A stretch of DNA of 64,000 nucleotides from Balanoglossus misakiensis (Eukaryota; Hemichordata), in assembly GCA_040954595.2 (NCBI GenBank), contig CM082586.2:3658001-3722000 (forward strand), given 5' to 3'. Positions 1 through 22,957 of this stretch are shown here, one piece after another. A program made the position numbers and the translations under genes. The stretch's first letter is position 1. Each line of letters opens with the position of its first letter. The notes below the pieces were generated by a model. It did not search any database, was not told where the DNA came from, and saw only the letters and a list, made by a program, of their open reading frames with translations.

Positions 1-3000
1 CGCACAAATTGACAGGAATGCCGGCGTGAAACATGCCAGGCGCTATCGTTGGGTTCATACCGACAAAAATAGATTTTCTGACCGGCATGCACGCAGAATT
101 CTTGCAATAGTTTCATGTATCGTGCATCCCGCAGCCCCCTGCTAAGGTCCGTACAGAAAAAAATGAACTTTTGTGTATTTTAGGTGCTCTCAATTGCGTT
201 GATCTGAATCGCAATCTCCATGGAAACGGAACGATTTCACTTATATAGCGCAGTGGCACCATTACCTGGTTAGCCAGTTACAAAGATGTGGGCAGTTTTA
301 AGTTCAAAGTCTCAAAACTTAAAAAAACTCGTTCTCTGCTCATCGAGAAAATAAAAACCCAAACCACGATTTATACTAGAAAAGACTTAGATTATTGTAA
401 AGAGGAAAACATGAAAACAATCATGTCTTAATTATAACTAACATGATTGTTGACAGTTACTGGCATCGATGAAGGCTGGCGAGAGAGAAAAAATATTGGT
501 AGGATCCCTCCAGATTGTTCAACGTTGCCAAGTTTCTACCCAAGACATTTGTTCGGGAATAATATCACTGGCAAGGTGTTGTTTCTGTGGGTTAGTGCAG
601 AGATCGCCAGGTGCGTCGGCTGAATTCGGCAATTATCATTCTACTTACCATTCGGGCTTAGCGGTACACATCTACAGCGGTTGCGGGCTGAACCCCATCC
701 AAAGAAGAAAACACTTGCTTGGTTTTGAAGTATGCCTCAAATGCCAAGGAAATTTAACACCCAGCCACACACTTTGGCCTTCTCCAAATATGGTGCGCCG
801 AGCTCTTACGCTGCCCGCAGACGACCGCTGGACCCCCTGCGTGGCCAACTAAATTTGGACAGCTTGGAAGTTGATGAGCCGTGTCTGGGATGTGAGCACT
901 GCCTTGAATTACTCGGCTCAAACAAAAGCCAGGATAAAACCAAACTCGCAGTGGTTCCAGAGGTCCCTGCTTTAGCCGCACAAATGATGGTGACTCGGCT
1001 GACACCGAATGCACTATTATCATCCAATAGTGCATCTGTTGTTTTTCACTTCACGTCACCTCTACGTCACCGCTCGCCCCTCGATTATGATTGGTTGCTA
1101 AACGACGGCTGTCGACCACTAAAATGATGAGTACGCCGCATCGGAACCCCAGTCGTGCTCAACAGCGGGCATGGGATGTTCGACTCGGACACGCGCCATC
1201 TCTGGTCAACGCGGAGCAAAATAGCACGGCCGCGTGTCTTAGCAGTGGACAAACTATATGGTTGAGTTGGGCAGAACAGGATAGCTGGGTTAGGGAAACA
1301 GTTTCCATGGAAACCAACATTCAGAAGTCATTTCACTTTTCTGGCTGCCTGTTCATTGAATAATTTATGATGTGATAAAAAATTATGAAGTTGACGCGAT
1401 TGGCCTACCAAATTAAACGAATAACAGACCAGTTAAAATGGCTATTTTAGTTCAGATGAAATATATTGAATCGTTAATCTAGAACGCTTTCAACCCTCGG
1501 TAGACCTTTTAGTGGTTTGTAGTTTATGTACAGCCAAGATTTGAAATCGGATCGCAGTCGGCATAAAGTCGTCGCGACTTTTCTGATCCTAGACCAATGA
1601 TTGTAAACTTGAGCCTGCCGAGATAATTATGGCCTCTGGGGATGACAAGGTCAAACAAACGTTATCATTGAAGTCTGCTTCTCCGGATCATAGGACTCAC
1701 GTAGCATCGGAATTCCTACCAGACCAAGTCAATAAACCAGAAACGGTATTTATTGAAATAATAAAAAAAAAATCACAACGGGACGAGAATATTACGGGAT
1801 GGGACAGGGTTGTTTAAGGGCATCTGCTTATAAGTGGTTCTTGAAACCAGAGCTGCGTGTTCGCGGTGACATTTCGAGGCGGGTGTCTCGTCATATCACG
1901 ATTAACCTCATCGGGTAGACGATCTGCTGATCTCATTTCCATGCAGAGAAGCTGTCAAAGGTGACGGGATTTGAAGGATCGTACATCTGTCATTTGCCTG
2001 GATTAGCCTGACCACAGTCAGTGTGTGGGATATCAGTGTTGCTTCCACGTGATGTTATGTTATGTTAAAGGAACACAGTCGCTAACTTTTGACATTATTA
2101 TTTATGATGGGCTATTTTTGGATATTCTGCCGACTGACGCATGCTAACTGAAATATATATCAAATTATATTGTATTACTCATAATTATCCCTCTTGTACC
2201 ACTGTCTATGCTTCGCGTTTCTGTCTTTTTTACGTGAAATTCTGGTTCCTCCACAGCTGCACTTAAGCCTAACAGTGTGACTGGTGTCCACTTTTGAGTT
2301 AGGACTGTACGGTGAACTTTTTCAATTTTCAAGACAATTCCTCCAACCCTAGGTCCAAAACAAACACGGAGCTCTTACTGGAAAAACGACGTTAGTATGT
2401 TATCATGGTCTCGCACAGAAGCACCACTTGTGTTTGTTTTTCTAACCGTGGATTTATTTTCTCTCACGGACGACGCAGTTTTATCGCCAACGCACATGCC
2501 TCTTCGCATGTAAAGGCAATTGGCATCAAACACATGTTTCTCGGCGATTCTAGGCCCAGAAATTGAAATGGGAAACGGCGTAATTCCAAATCCTGCAGAG
2601 TAGGAACATGTGAAAGTATTTGGTGGTGGACATCTTGAAAAAAATGAGTGCGACTACATAATTTATGTTGACAATGGACACGTTTGCTTTCTTTGGGAAT
2701 AACTGTGATGAACATTCTCTATGGAACCAGTTGTCTTTAGATTGACTCCTTTCAGTGAAATGCACCCAATGAGAAAGTAGAATTCAGGCTAACATAACTT
2801 CTACGCAGTATTGAAAGTTTAAAAAAAGTAGCATGCATCCTCGACAAAGCCGGAATTATGAAATGGATAATAATAAATTTTGATGTAAATAAGGTATGAC
2901 TTTTTGGCGAGGTCGACAAAGTTGATCACCTTAACTCTTGACGGGTGGTATTCCATATTTCACCGTACACGTATCATATCCTCGCCACTGGCAGTCCGAC

Positions 3001-3430
3001 ATTCCTGTCTATCAAAGATAATTAGCTGTTTGTCACGGTTACGAGATTAAATGACTACATAGACAGAGCGAGTCCGTCTTACTTCACCATGTTTATACGT
3101 TTATTGTAGTTTTATTACAGAGTTTATGACCGTGTTAGTGAGAGCTTCGAAGACTCCGTACATGCCTTCGCTCTTGAGGCACAAGCGCCCCCACACAAGC
3201 AGATGTCCGCATGATTTTGTTTTCAACCAAAGTTGCCGTAAAGGGGTATGTCACACGATACGTACGGTTATTGGTATTTTAAAATGTGACTATTTTAAAC
3301 ATTGGCAAGATTAAAAGTTCGTTTGTTTCAGAAGAGGTAACTTCAACTTTCATAAGACCTCAACGTTTAGTTATTTTAACTATCATAATATATCAACGCT
3401 TTTAATCTACGACAATTAAAGCGTCGCTCT
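1..3430. other. no gene recognised
   Basis: I see no convincing gene here. The open frames of 60-130 codons overlap each other on both strands, lack splice-site support and resemble no family I know. The stretch is ordinary AT-leaning intergenic DNA upstream of DDX54. A 14-bp motif near 3237-3251 is an inverted copy of part of the repeat at 3431-3478. Confidence 0.5.
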
Positions 3431-3478
3431 CTAGCATACCCCTTTACGATAACACTAGCATACCCCTTTACGATAACA
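3431..3478. repeat. 24-bp direct tandem repeat, two copies, in the DDX54 upstream region
   Basis: The unit CTAGCATACCCCTTTACG plus ATAACA occurs twice without a mismatch (3431-3454 and 3455-3478), ending 80 bp before the DDX54 start codon. The core CATACCCCTTTACG also occurs in reverse orientation near 3237-3251. Two direct copies and one inverted copy next to a promoter could be a transcription-factor site cluster, but it matches no binding motif that I know. Confidence 0.85.
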
Positions 3479-3558
3479 CAGGCTAACACATGGTGGCTTG
3501 ATTTCCTTGCTTTCACGATCGTTGACCGTAGTGTTCATCGACGGATTAAGTCTAAATC

Positions 3559-6500
3559 ATGAAACCAAAGAAGGGAAATAAGAAAACGGCCAAAAGACGG
3601 CGACCAGACCGAGACGATGACAGTGAGGAGAGTGATCTTGAAATCGTCGCAGATACATCTGATCAGGTACGTGTACGATTTCGAGTGTCTAGATGATGTA
3701 CTATTTCGGTCGATGTACATGTACTCAACAGTCATCCACGAAGACCGGAGTGAGACGAGTGATGGTAGTTCTTTGTAGACATGATGACAAGGAAAGTGTG
3801 GTGTCCGTTGTGTGATAAACAAACCCACGTGGCAGGATTGTGTGTTGTTTACCATCTGACCCCCCCCCCCCCCAGCAACAACACTCTGCTCTGCCAAGTA
3901 CTTGAAGATGCCACCCTATTGAAACCATACATAGTAACTATTACCCAGCCAGAATTAATCCAAAGTCTCCAACATCAACATACGAAATGCAGACCTTAAG
4001 AACAAGAATTCTTTTCTTTGTGATTTCAGAATAAACCAACCACCCCTGGTTTTCCATCCAGACACGAAGATAACTATGCATCTGATGTGGAATTAGACAC
4101 CAGAAAACTAGTGACAAAACAGAACAGAAAGAAGAAGAAATCTGGTGGATTCCAATCCATGGGTAGGTGCTATCTGAGTTTAAAATCAGATGTAGAGAGA
4201 GGCAGCATTCTGTTGCTGACACCTATCTCTACAACTGAACAACTAGAATTGAGAATCCCATCCAAATACATGTAGTTGCCATATTGGTATGATTCATTTC
4301 TTTTCTGGTATCACAAGAGGTTGATCATATGACTGTTCATTTTTTTCAGGTCTGTGTTTGAATGTATTGAGGGGTGTGCTGAAAAAGGGTTATAAAGTAC
4401 CCACTCCAATCCAAAGAAAGGTATGTTGGCACATGCATGGGTGTACCTTGTCATCACCATGGTAAAGCTGTACCACTTTATAGGAAAATGGGTGGGGGGG
4501 GGGGGGTTGAAATGATATTGTTCACAGTCTGGGGCAAAATACAAGATTTACTAGAGTTACATCACCATTAGTATTAGCAATATTTAAGATATTTCTGTTT
4601 TGTTTCTTCATGAAGTGCATACCTGTGATCATGGACGGCAAAGATGTGGTTGCCATGGCAAGGACCGGAAGCGGTAAAACTGCTGCGTTTTTGATCCCCG
4701 TGTTCGAGAAGCTACAAACACATTCGGCCAAGTCTGGAGCGAGAGCCATGATCCTGTCACCAACCCGAGAGCTGGCTTTTCAGACACTGAAATTTACAAA
4801 AGAGGTTTGTTCCCAAATGTAATTTGCCAAAGGACATTTAAAAGGGCTTGTGTTTTGGGTACATTTAGATTAAGAACACTTTCTAGGCATATAAAGAAGT
4901 GTAATTCATTTGGCGTTACATGTACTTTCTTACTCTTCTCAAACTCTAGCTCGGCAAGTATACAAATCTACGCTCAGCTGTCATTCTCGGTGGAGACAAA
5001 ATGGAGGATCAATTTGCTGCATTGCACGAGAATCCAGACATCATCATAGCGACGCCTGGGAGGTTCCTTCACGTCGTCGTGGAGATGGAACTCAAGCTGG
5101 ACTCAGTGCAGTATGTTGTGTTTGATGAAGCTGACAGGTAGGGGGATATTTTTTTATCATTTTCTGGAAACTGCTATACAGGTAGAATCGTAAGAACTAT
5201 ATTGGTTGTACTACTTACGGTGTTTCATTTTCTCTGCAGATTATTTGAAATGGGTTTTTCAGAGCAGCTCCAGGAGATTATCCAACGACTGCCAGACGAC
5301 AGACAGACGCTCTTGTTCTCCGCAACATTACCAAAATTGCTTGTCGAGTTTGCGAGGGCAGGTCTGAATGATCCGACGCTGATCCGACTCGATGTAGACA
5401 CAAAACTAAGTGAACAGTTAAAGGTAATAAAACAAATTTCCAACAGAAAAGCATCATAGATATGCTTTGCAATGTGTCACTGTCATTGATATGTGGATGT
5501 TATTATTCTGCCTTTGACTTTGAACCTAACTGAGTATCTGCAGAAATATCTCCAGAAAGTTATAAAGATGTTATTTTTCTTTTTCATACACAGCTGGCCT
5601 TTTTTTCTGTCAGAGCAGATGACAAAGTGGCCATTCTGTTGCACCTCCTCCGAAATGTGATCAAATCGTACGAACAGACCGTTGTCTTCCTGGCAACCAA
5701 ACATCACGTGGAGTACATCAAAGAGGTGAGAACAGCGAAATGGAATAATTTGTAATATTGCTGTTGTTATCAAAAATGCGTATCGTATCTCAACATTGCA
5801 GTCTGTTGAAGTTGCCTAACTCTTGAGTGATTAAAACACTGTGACTTATCGTTTCAGATATTGACCATGGCTGGTATCCCCTGCTGTCATATCTACAGCG
5901 CATTGGACCAAGCCGCCCGTAAGATCAACATCGCCAAGTTCAGCCGCAAGAAAGCCATGGTCATGCTTGTCACAGACGTAGCTGCCAGAGGCATTGATAT
6001 TCCTATGTTGGATAACGTTATCAATTATCACTTCCCGGCAAAACCCAAACTGTTTGTTCACAGAGTTGGTAGGTTTTGTGGTTGTTTTGTTGCCGGTTAT
6101 AATTTTGCATTTTATTGGAGAGAGAGGCAGTAAAATTTCCAAAGTATAAATTCCCTTGGTTGTGACCACCTCTGTCGTCACTGCATGTTTAACAGGGCCA
6201 ATAGCTCACCAAGGTCCACCAAGACTCATGAGTTTGAAATTCTGAATTCTTGGTATGGTAGCACACCCCTTTTTCAGAAATATACAATATTCATGAAGTT
6301 TGTAACGTTCTTCTTTCAGGTCGTGTTGCTAGGGCAGGTCGCAGTGGCACAGCCTACTCCCTGGTGGCCTCAGACGAACTGCCATATTTGCTTGACTTGC
6401 ATTTGTTTCTTGGGAGGTCACTGACATTTGCCACTCAGTCAACACAACAAGGTGAGTGCACTACAGCATTTGATTGACAGCCTAACTTGCTTGTTGCTAT

Positions 6501-9019
6501 GGTGACTGTCTTGAAAGGTGAAAAAGGTTGTCGTACAAATGACTAATGACCTGTAATATTAGACTGAAAATCTGTTCCTTGCAATGGGAGATATTGGTCT
6601 TGTTAATAAATAAAATTCATTACTTTTGTGTGATATAATTATATGAAAAATATAATGTTGAGATCAAAGAGTAAAGTTTTACTGTTAATATCATCTAATT
6701 TTTTTTTCTAGATGAATACGGCATTCTTGGACGTGTTCCACAAACCATCATTGACGACGAGGAAACTACGGTTGAGTCACTGCACGAGAAGTCGGTGGAC
6801 TTGGAAAACCTGAAGAGAATCACTGACAATGCCTTCAAACACTACATCAAGTCCAGACCTGGCCCGGCGGCCGAGAGTGTCAAAAGAATGAAGGAAATGG
6901 ACTTCGGCAAGATGGCTCTTCATCCAGTCTTTGGTAAGGAACATTGATTGTTGGTTTTCCAACTGTAGGCCAAGGCCTAATTGATTGATACATCGGTAAA
7001 ATTAACAAAACCTGATAGTACACTCTGTCTGTGTTCATGTCCTTAGTTCTACTCATTATGAAGTACCTTGCTTGATTACACAATGTCCCTTTTCCAGGTG
7101 CGTATGTCACTGATGAGGAGATCAACCGAGCCAAGATGGTGGACGATCTGAAGAACTACAAACCGTTCTCTGTAAGTAAATTGAATTTCTGTTGCATTTG
7201 AAGGATTCCCAGTGAAAGCTGTGTGATGAACAGTGCCACCAACATACCATCAGAGACATGGACGGTTATTATTATGTTACATAGGACTGGACAGTGTAGT
7301 GAAACAAAGCATTTGAATCTTTTTTTGAACAACAGACAATTCTTGAAGTGAGCTCCACTGCCAAAAGCCCTTGTTTCGGAGTGATGAAGGCAAAGAGGAG
7401 TATCCATGGCAACGCCATCAAGAAGTTTCAACTCAAGAAGGAAGACAAGTCCCGTAGTGGTGATGTGATGCATGCTGGGAAAAGACAAAGTTCTGTAGAG
7501 ATGAGCACAGAGAAGGATATCGAGGTAATTGAAGATCTTGTGTGCATACATGTACATTTTTTTGTAAATAATTGTATATTCGTATAGATGTTAAAATCTG
7601 CTCTTTTCTGTCTTATTCCAGTCAACATTTTCCACGGTACTGGCACCTGGTCACAAGAGGAAAAAGAAAAACGACGACTCAGAAAACAAACAGAAAAAAA
7701 TGAAGCATGCGCCCTCTGCAGTCAAAGATGAGGAATATTATGTAAATTATCGAGCACCTGACCATCATGCAGAAAAAGGGTTTGTACAAATATGGATAAA
7801 TTAGGAGATATTAATATCATCATATTTGCTTCTGTTCAAACGCCAGTGTCCAAATTTGCATACTCAACCCTGGTCATTGTATTAATTGATGTATAAATTT
7901 ACATTTATATCAGGATGCTTTCATTTTGTATTCAATTCACTCTTGTTTGGTCCAACTACAGATTGAGTATCGGCGAGAGCAGTTTTGACACACAAGCATC
8001 CAAGGCCATGTTAGATTTGACGGGGGATGATGTGGACAAAATCAAACAACAGAACAACCAATTGAAGTGGTAAGTCCAGGGTCAAAGTGCACAGTTTGAT
8101 TGACAGTTGGGTTAATTTATGTCAGTGCATGGAGAGGGCATGCAAAGAACGAATCTGATCCACCGTACCAGCTGTATCTTGGGGAAGGGACCAATCACAT
8201 GAACCGTACTGAGAAAGTATAGACAGAACAGAAGGGCAGGTAGATTCAGCTTTATGACCTTTTACTTACTTCTCCTCTAAAACTATCTTTTGACAGGGAC
8301 AGAAAAAAGAAGAAATTTGTTCGAGAAGGCAATGAAAAGAAGAAGAAAATCAAGACAGAAAGTGGGACTTACATTCAAGCATCATTTAAAAAGAATATGT
8401 ATCCTTTGACAGAAGAACCCATGTCATAGTTTCGTTTTTTGAATGGGGGAGTGTTTGTCTTTCAGGAACACAATTTCAATTTGTATTTTGAGTGTGCAGG
8501 TTGTTTTCCTTGACCTTTGACCTCAGATACAAGGATTGGTTAGAGAAAACCAAGATGGCCGACAGGGACTCTGATGACAATGAATCAGAGGAGGAGAATT
8601 CACGGCGGTCCATTGGTCGAGGCAGAGGCAGAGGTAAATTTGCATAATGAGTATGCATGCACCTGTTTTGTGTAGATTTTACTCATTTGTGAGGGTTTTT
8701 TTTCAATTTGAATAATCGAACACTGAATAAAACCTATTCATATGTAACCGTGATTTTCTCCCCCTGCCCAACAGGTCACCATGGCAACAAGAAACAGAAG
8801 CAGCCGTTTAATCGGGGACGAGGCGGCAAACAGAACACCAAAGGAGGCGCACAGCGGGGACCACCAGGAAAGAGGATTCGAAGCGAAATGAAAAGCAAAG
8901 ATCAGATTCTGAAAGCCAGGAAGATCGAGGCTAAGAAACACTTCGCGCAGCAACAAAGACACAAGAAAATGACGAAAAAGAAAGGGGGTGGAAAGAGAAA
9001 TGTTGGCAAAAGCAGGTAG
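3559..9019 (+). CDS. DDX54: DEAD-box ATP-dependent RNA helicase, DDX54/Dbp10 type, 17 exons, complete
   Basis: Exons: 3559-3666, 4030-4162, 4350-4420, 4616-4804, 4950-5137, 5240-5423, 5594-5725, 5858-6068, 6320-6451, 6712-6933, 7098-7171, 7336-7524, 7622-7779, 7962-8069, 8297-8398, 8527-8633, 8775-9019. All junctions are GT..AG and phase-consistent, giving 850 aa (human DDX54 is about 880). Visible motifs: Q motif VPTPIQ (97-102), motif I ARTGSGKT (119-126), PTREL (153-157), TPGR (202-205), DEAD (226-229), SAT (257-259), ARGID, and [11 protein letters not shown] (403-413). A DBP10CT-like region ([18 protein letters not shown]) and a Lys/Arg-rich tail follow, as is normal for this subfamily. 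Members act in the nucleolus in 60S ribosomal subunit maturation; vertebrate DDX54 is also a nuclear-receptor cofactor. The start ATG opens a basic/acidic N-terminus typical of the family. No key residue is missing. Confidence 0.97.
3860..3873 (+). repeat. 14-nt C homopolymer
   Basis: A run of 14 C lies in DDX54 intron 1. It is one of ten G or C runs of 10-14 nt in this window; a 13-nt G run lies at 4494-4506 in intron 3. Confidence 0.9.
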
Positions 9020-9073
9020 CAGGGAAAAAATCGTGATGAAAATTGTGGATATTTATCTTTGCCATTTCTCTTC

Positions 9074-9079
9074 AATAAA
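9074..9079 (+). terminator. DDX54 poly(A) signal AATAAA
   Basis: A canonical AATAAA lies 55 nt after the DDX54 stop codon and is followed by a GT/T-rich stretch (TTTGTTGC, TTCGTGTC). This predicts a very short 3' UTR of about 75-80 nt. Confidence 0.85.
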
Positions 9080-9122
9080 GTTTGTTGCATCAAAATCATG
9101 TTCGTGTCTTTAATGTCAGAAT

Positions 9123-9166
9123 TGTGGTAGGCCACAGAACAGAGTCAGATTCTGTGGCCTACCACA
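9123..9166. repeat. perfect 17-bp inverted repeat (hairpin) between convergent genes
   Basis: The arm TGTGGTAGGCCACAGAA (9123-9139) and its exact reverse complement (9150-9166) are separated by 10 nt. It sits about 45 bp past the DDX54 poly(A) signal, in the space between the convergent DDX54 and PHTF genes. A transcript from either strand would fold into a strong stem-loop. It could be a 3'-end processing or termination element shared by both genes, or the remnant of a small inverted-repeat transposon. The sequence alone does not decide. Confidence 0.9.
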
Positions 9167-10990
9167 GCCAAGCCACTCAGAAATAATGCAACAAAACTAC
9201 TAAGTCTGAATCTGAATATCTGAACGGATAGAACATATACTGGCATACACAATACAATTTCATTTCATTTTTTTTATAAATAAATCTAGAAACATTTCAT
9301 GGAAATAAATAAAATCAAGTTATTAATTTCACACAAGCACACAATAAAAATCATATTCTTGTTAAGATGAATAATGGACAATCATGGTAATTCACTTGGA
9401 GACTAAGATGCACGAAATTTTGGGTCTGAAGCACAAATGGTGTCAATGTTGGTTTCTAGCTATAGGAGACACGCAGAATGACATGAAGCTGTGCCATAGG
9501 CCCACAGATAGTTTTTTTAAGTTGAAGTTGACAGTAACTGGCCCTGTTTTGACACTCCACATAAGAAATTCAACATAGTTAGTCTACTTAGTAACTAAGT
9601 ACTCACTCTTGTTAGAGTAAAATGTACAAGAGAAATAGTGTCTGTGTACATGTAATGCTACTTCTTGGACACAGGGTTTACTACCCAAGACCCATGAGAT
9701 CTGTGCTTGTTACCGTACTTTACATCTTACGGATTTTAGAGGAAAGATTCCCTTCAAAAGAAAGCTATCACTATGTCAACATCCCAGCCCAGAAATTGAT
9801 GTCTAACATGAACATCATTTAAGGAGCCATCTCAGCTAAACTGCCCCCATGATCCATGTGGGTATGACCCACACACCGCGATAAATAATAGGAACATTCC
9901 ATTACGAATGAACCCCAGAGACGGAATGACAGGGGATAACGTCTGACTTTCAGACAACATTTATAGATTATAACATTTAAGTCATTTCATTATAGTATAT
10001 TAAAGCAACACTTCGTTAAATTTTGATTCGCTGAAAAATGCGAAACAAAGAATTCAGCTTGGATGGCTTCACAAACAGAAAGTCAGCTATACACTCACCT
10101 CCTGTATAAGCTAGATTTGTCTTGGAGAAGTAGAGGGTGGGGGTTTGCTCTGCATCAACCACCCATATTCCTCAACAGTGGTGACCGATTGAAACTTCCC
10201 AACTTCATGAAAGATCTCAAAAAACCAGACTTCCTTAGTATGGTTTTTGTCTGCTGAGATTTGGCAGCATTTTCACAAGCACACAAAGTTGCGGTCTTCA
10301 AAAACAATCCACAGCAAAAAACACAGGCCACTTCAATTCTTGCTCACCACGCATGATATGATTTGCTGCAGCCTTGTCTCATTTTAAAATGTTTTTCAAT
10401 TTCAACTTTCCTCTCGCGCGCTAAATGGCAATTCCAAGCACACAATGCATGGAAATCTTTGGCAGAAAAATCAATGTGCTCTCTTATTTTTCTCTAAAAA
10501 CACTTAGTAAAATTTTATATTTAAGTTTCTTGGTTCTCTTCAAGTTAATCCTCTGTATCAGCTTGAAACAAAAAAGTCCCAAGTTTCCTCTCCTTTTTGT
10601 ACCTGAAAATGAAAGTACAAGCTGACAACAAAGGTAGACCTCACAAAAGTTGTCTGTGGGGAAACTTCTGTATGTAAAGAGGCCCCAACAACACTGCCAA
10701 CTGTTTCCAAATTACCAGGTTCATGTTTAGAAGTGCACCACTCCCTCCTGCCGGTTTTGGTAGTTTGCTGCTCTTCAAGGGCAAAGGTCATGACCTCTTT
10801 GGTTGAACCATGTCTGCAACGCATGCATCTATGTAGTGGTCTGATTGGTCAAGCTGTCCAACTATCCACTGAGCTGCTCCAATCAAAGACAAGATTCTGT
10901 TGAAGCGTGATGCAGGAGACATCGACTTCAGTCTACACTCTGATCTCTGTATCAATTTCTTCACTAGATGAAGGCTTCTTGAAAAACAAG
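9167..10990 (-). other. probable PHTF 3' UTR and intergenic space
   Basis: There is no coding feature here. The stretch follows the PHTF stop codon on the minus strand and probably includes its 3' UTR. I did not find a clean minus-strand AATAAA, so the cleavage site is unknown. Short open frames here lack support. Confidence 0.5.
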
Positions 10991-21341
<10,351 letters not shown>

Positions 21342-22073
21342 TTTGTAACGCGTGTCCGAAAAGAACCCGATGAAAGAAATAGTCTGGACCCGACCCCGAG
21401 AGGACTACGTCTGAAGACTTGGGTCCCTGTCGCCGTCCACTGACTTTTACGTCACATACTCACAGAAAACAAAAGCGTATGTCTTAATCGATCGAGTTTT
21501 CTTTCAGCAACACAAGATCAATAACAATGGCGACTGCTCACTGTGCAGCAGCTACCGTCTGCTCTTGGGACATCGACAAGATGCGTACGTGCACGTAATA
21601 AATTACATCGTGTGAAACGAACAGTGCAACGCAGACGGAAAATAGCGTTACTGGAATATGCGCTTTGCCTGACGAAACGCTTTTTCAGGCAATGATAACA
21701 CCAGGAGAATATAGAACATGAAAAGGTTAACAGCGCACGTACGCCAGGTCTTCTGCTGTACAACTTCAGTCCACTAAAATTTCATTACAAATATCATAAC
21801 CTTTGACCTTAGACTGCGTCATTCGCCGCTGGGTGCAACTATTTTATGACAGGGGGTCCCTTGTTAGGAATGCGTTCATGTTATACGAAAACTTGACTAC
21901 ATTTTTTGACATTCTTCATTCAGTGTCGCATTTTTACACAAACAATAACGATTAAAAACCTATTATTGTTCCGTAAAAGTCCTTAATTTTGTCAATGCTG
22001 AAATCCTAACAAACAAGTCTATCTCACAGTATCGCTTTTTACAATGCCGTTAAGGGGCCCGTAAACAACCAAA
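21342..22073. promoter_or_regulatory. shared bidirectional PHTF / TMEM60 promoter region
   Basis: Only 732 bp separate the divergent start codons of PHTF (minus) and TMEM60 (plus), so both promoters must lie here, or in 5' exons not seen. No clear TATA box stands before either gene. A CRE-like half site (TTTTACGTCACA, near 21447) and the AAAATGGCG context at the TMEM60 start (YY1-like) are visible. A TATA-less divergent promoter fits two broadly expressed genes. Confidence 0.6.
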
Positions 22074-22472
22074 ATGGCGCTGATGCGACGAGTGATGGTG
22101 ACATGGTTCTTCTGGCTGGTTTTCCTCGTTTTATTAGCCGTCAAGCTCGATCAAAGCACAGATTGGAACTGGTTCATCATATTCATACCACTGTGGACAT
22201 TTGACGTGATTTTGATCGTCGTTTTGTTGATCCGTCTGGTTACGCACATCAAGAGAGGCTACGACCAAGGCGATATGTCCGTGGCTAAGAAGTCGTGGCT
22301 GCTCGTTGCTGTGTTTCTGAAGTTTACGTTTCAGATTCTGCTGTGTTGTAGACTGCAGTACTTTCCACAGCTCTCCTACTATTACGTCTTCATACCGTTC
22401 TGGATCGCCGTTTCTGGAGTTGCAATTGATATAATAAGGACGCTGATGTGTCCCTGTGATACAACCAACTGA
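22074..22472 (+). CDS. TMEM60: TMEM60-like transmembrane protein, single coding exon
   Basis: An uninterrupted frame of 132 codons (human TMEM60 is 133 aa). The protein begins MALMRRVMVTWFFWLVFLV and keeps the family signature of a first hydrophobic helix, then KLDQSTDWNWFIIFIPLWTFD. Four hydrophobic segments are visible at about 8-24, 33-56, 79-97 and 104-122, so it is a small multi-pass membrane protein. The molecular role of TMEM60 is not established. The ATG is the first codon matching the family start. It stands head-to-head with PHTF, as TMEM60 does with PHTF2 in human, which supports both identifications. Confidence 0.95.
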   Translation: MALMRRVMVTWFFWLVFLVLLAVKLDQSTDWNWFIIFIPLWTFDVILIVVLLIRLVTHIKRGYDQGDMSVAKKSWLLVAVFLKFTFQILLCCRLQYFPQLSYYYVFIPFWIAVSGVAIDIIRTLMCPCDTTN

Positions 22473-22951
22473 ATGGGGAAACCCAACCCGGAAGAACCCG
22501 GTAGTATTTTGGATGGAGGCGACGTGTATCCACGTTGACGTGATACATGCTACCTATGTGCAGTTGTTCAAGAACGGTTAAAGTTCCGACATTTCAAAGG
22601 GAACACGAAACACGCGTGCTGAAGTGAACTTGACCCAAGGAACTGAAATGTGTACGTGCGGCCAATATTGCGACTTTGGTGTGCATCAGACGAAAGGCCA
22701 AGGGGATTGGTGGATATTTTCAGAGTTGAGATGTGAAGCTAACTATTAAACTGGTGTGAACTTCTGTGAATGTCACCTCATGGGTTAGACCAATACATAG
22801 CAAATCAGCAGAGCTGTGCAGTCATTGAAGTGGTTGTGAGGGAGTTTACAGTTTGACTTGCGAATTGTTTGTGATGGATGATATGATTTTGTGACACGAC
22901 CATGTGTACACAAATCATTGTGTAAGATATTGTACATATATGATTTCATTG

Positions 22952-22957
22952 ATTAAA
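22952..22957 (+). terminator. TMEM60 poly(A) signal ATTAAA (candidate)
   Basis: ATTAAA lies 480 nt downstream of the TMEM60 stop codon, in AT-rich DNA. It is a common variant poly(A) signal and the best candidate that I see for the TMEM60 3' end. Confidence 0.5.

Noticed and set aside
469-1127. Overlapping open frames of 90-131 codons on both strands near the left edge
   Set aside because: They overlap in several frames, have no splice or promoter support and resemble no protein family.
22074-22472. TMEM60 frame as a retained exon of a longer gene
   Set aside because: Length, start and end match the complete family protein, and no flanking splice site is needed.
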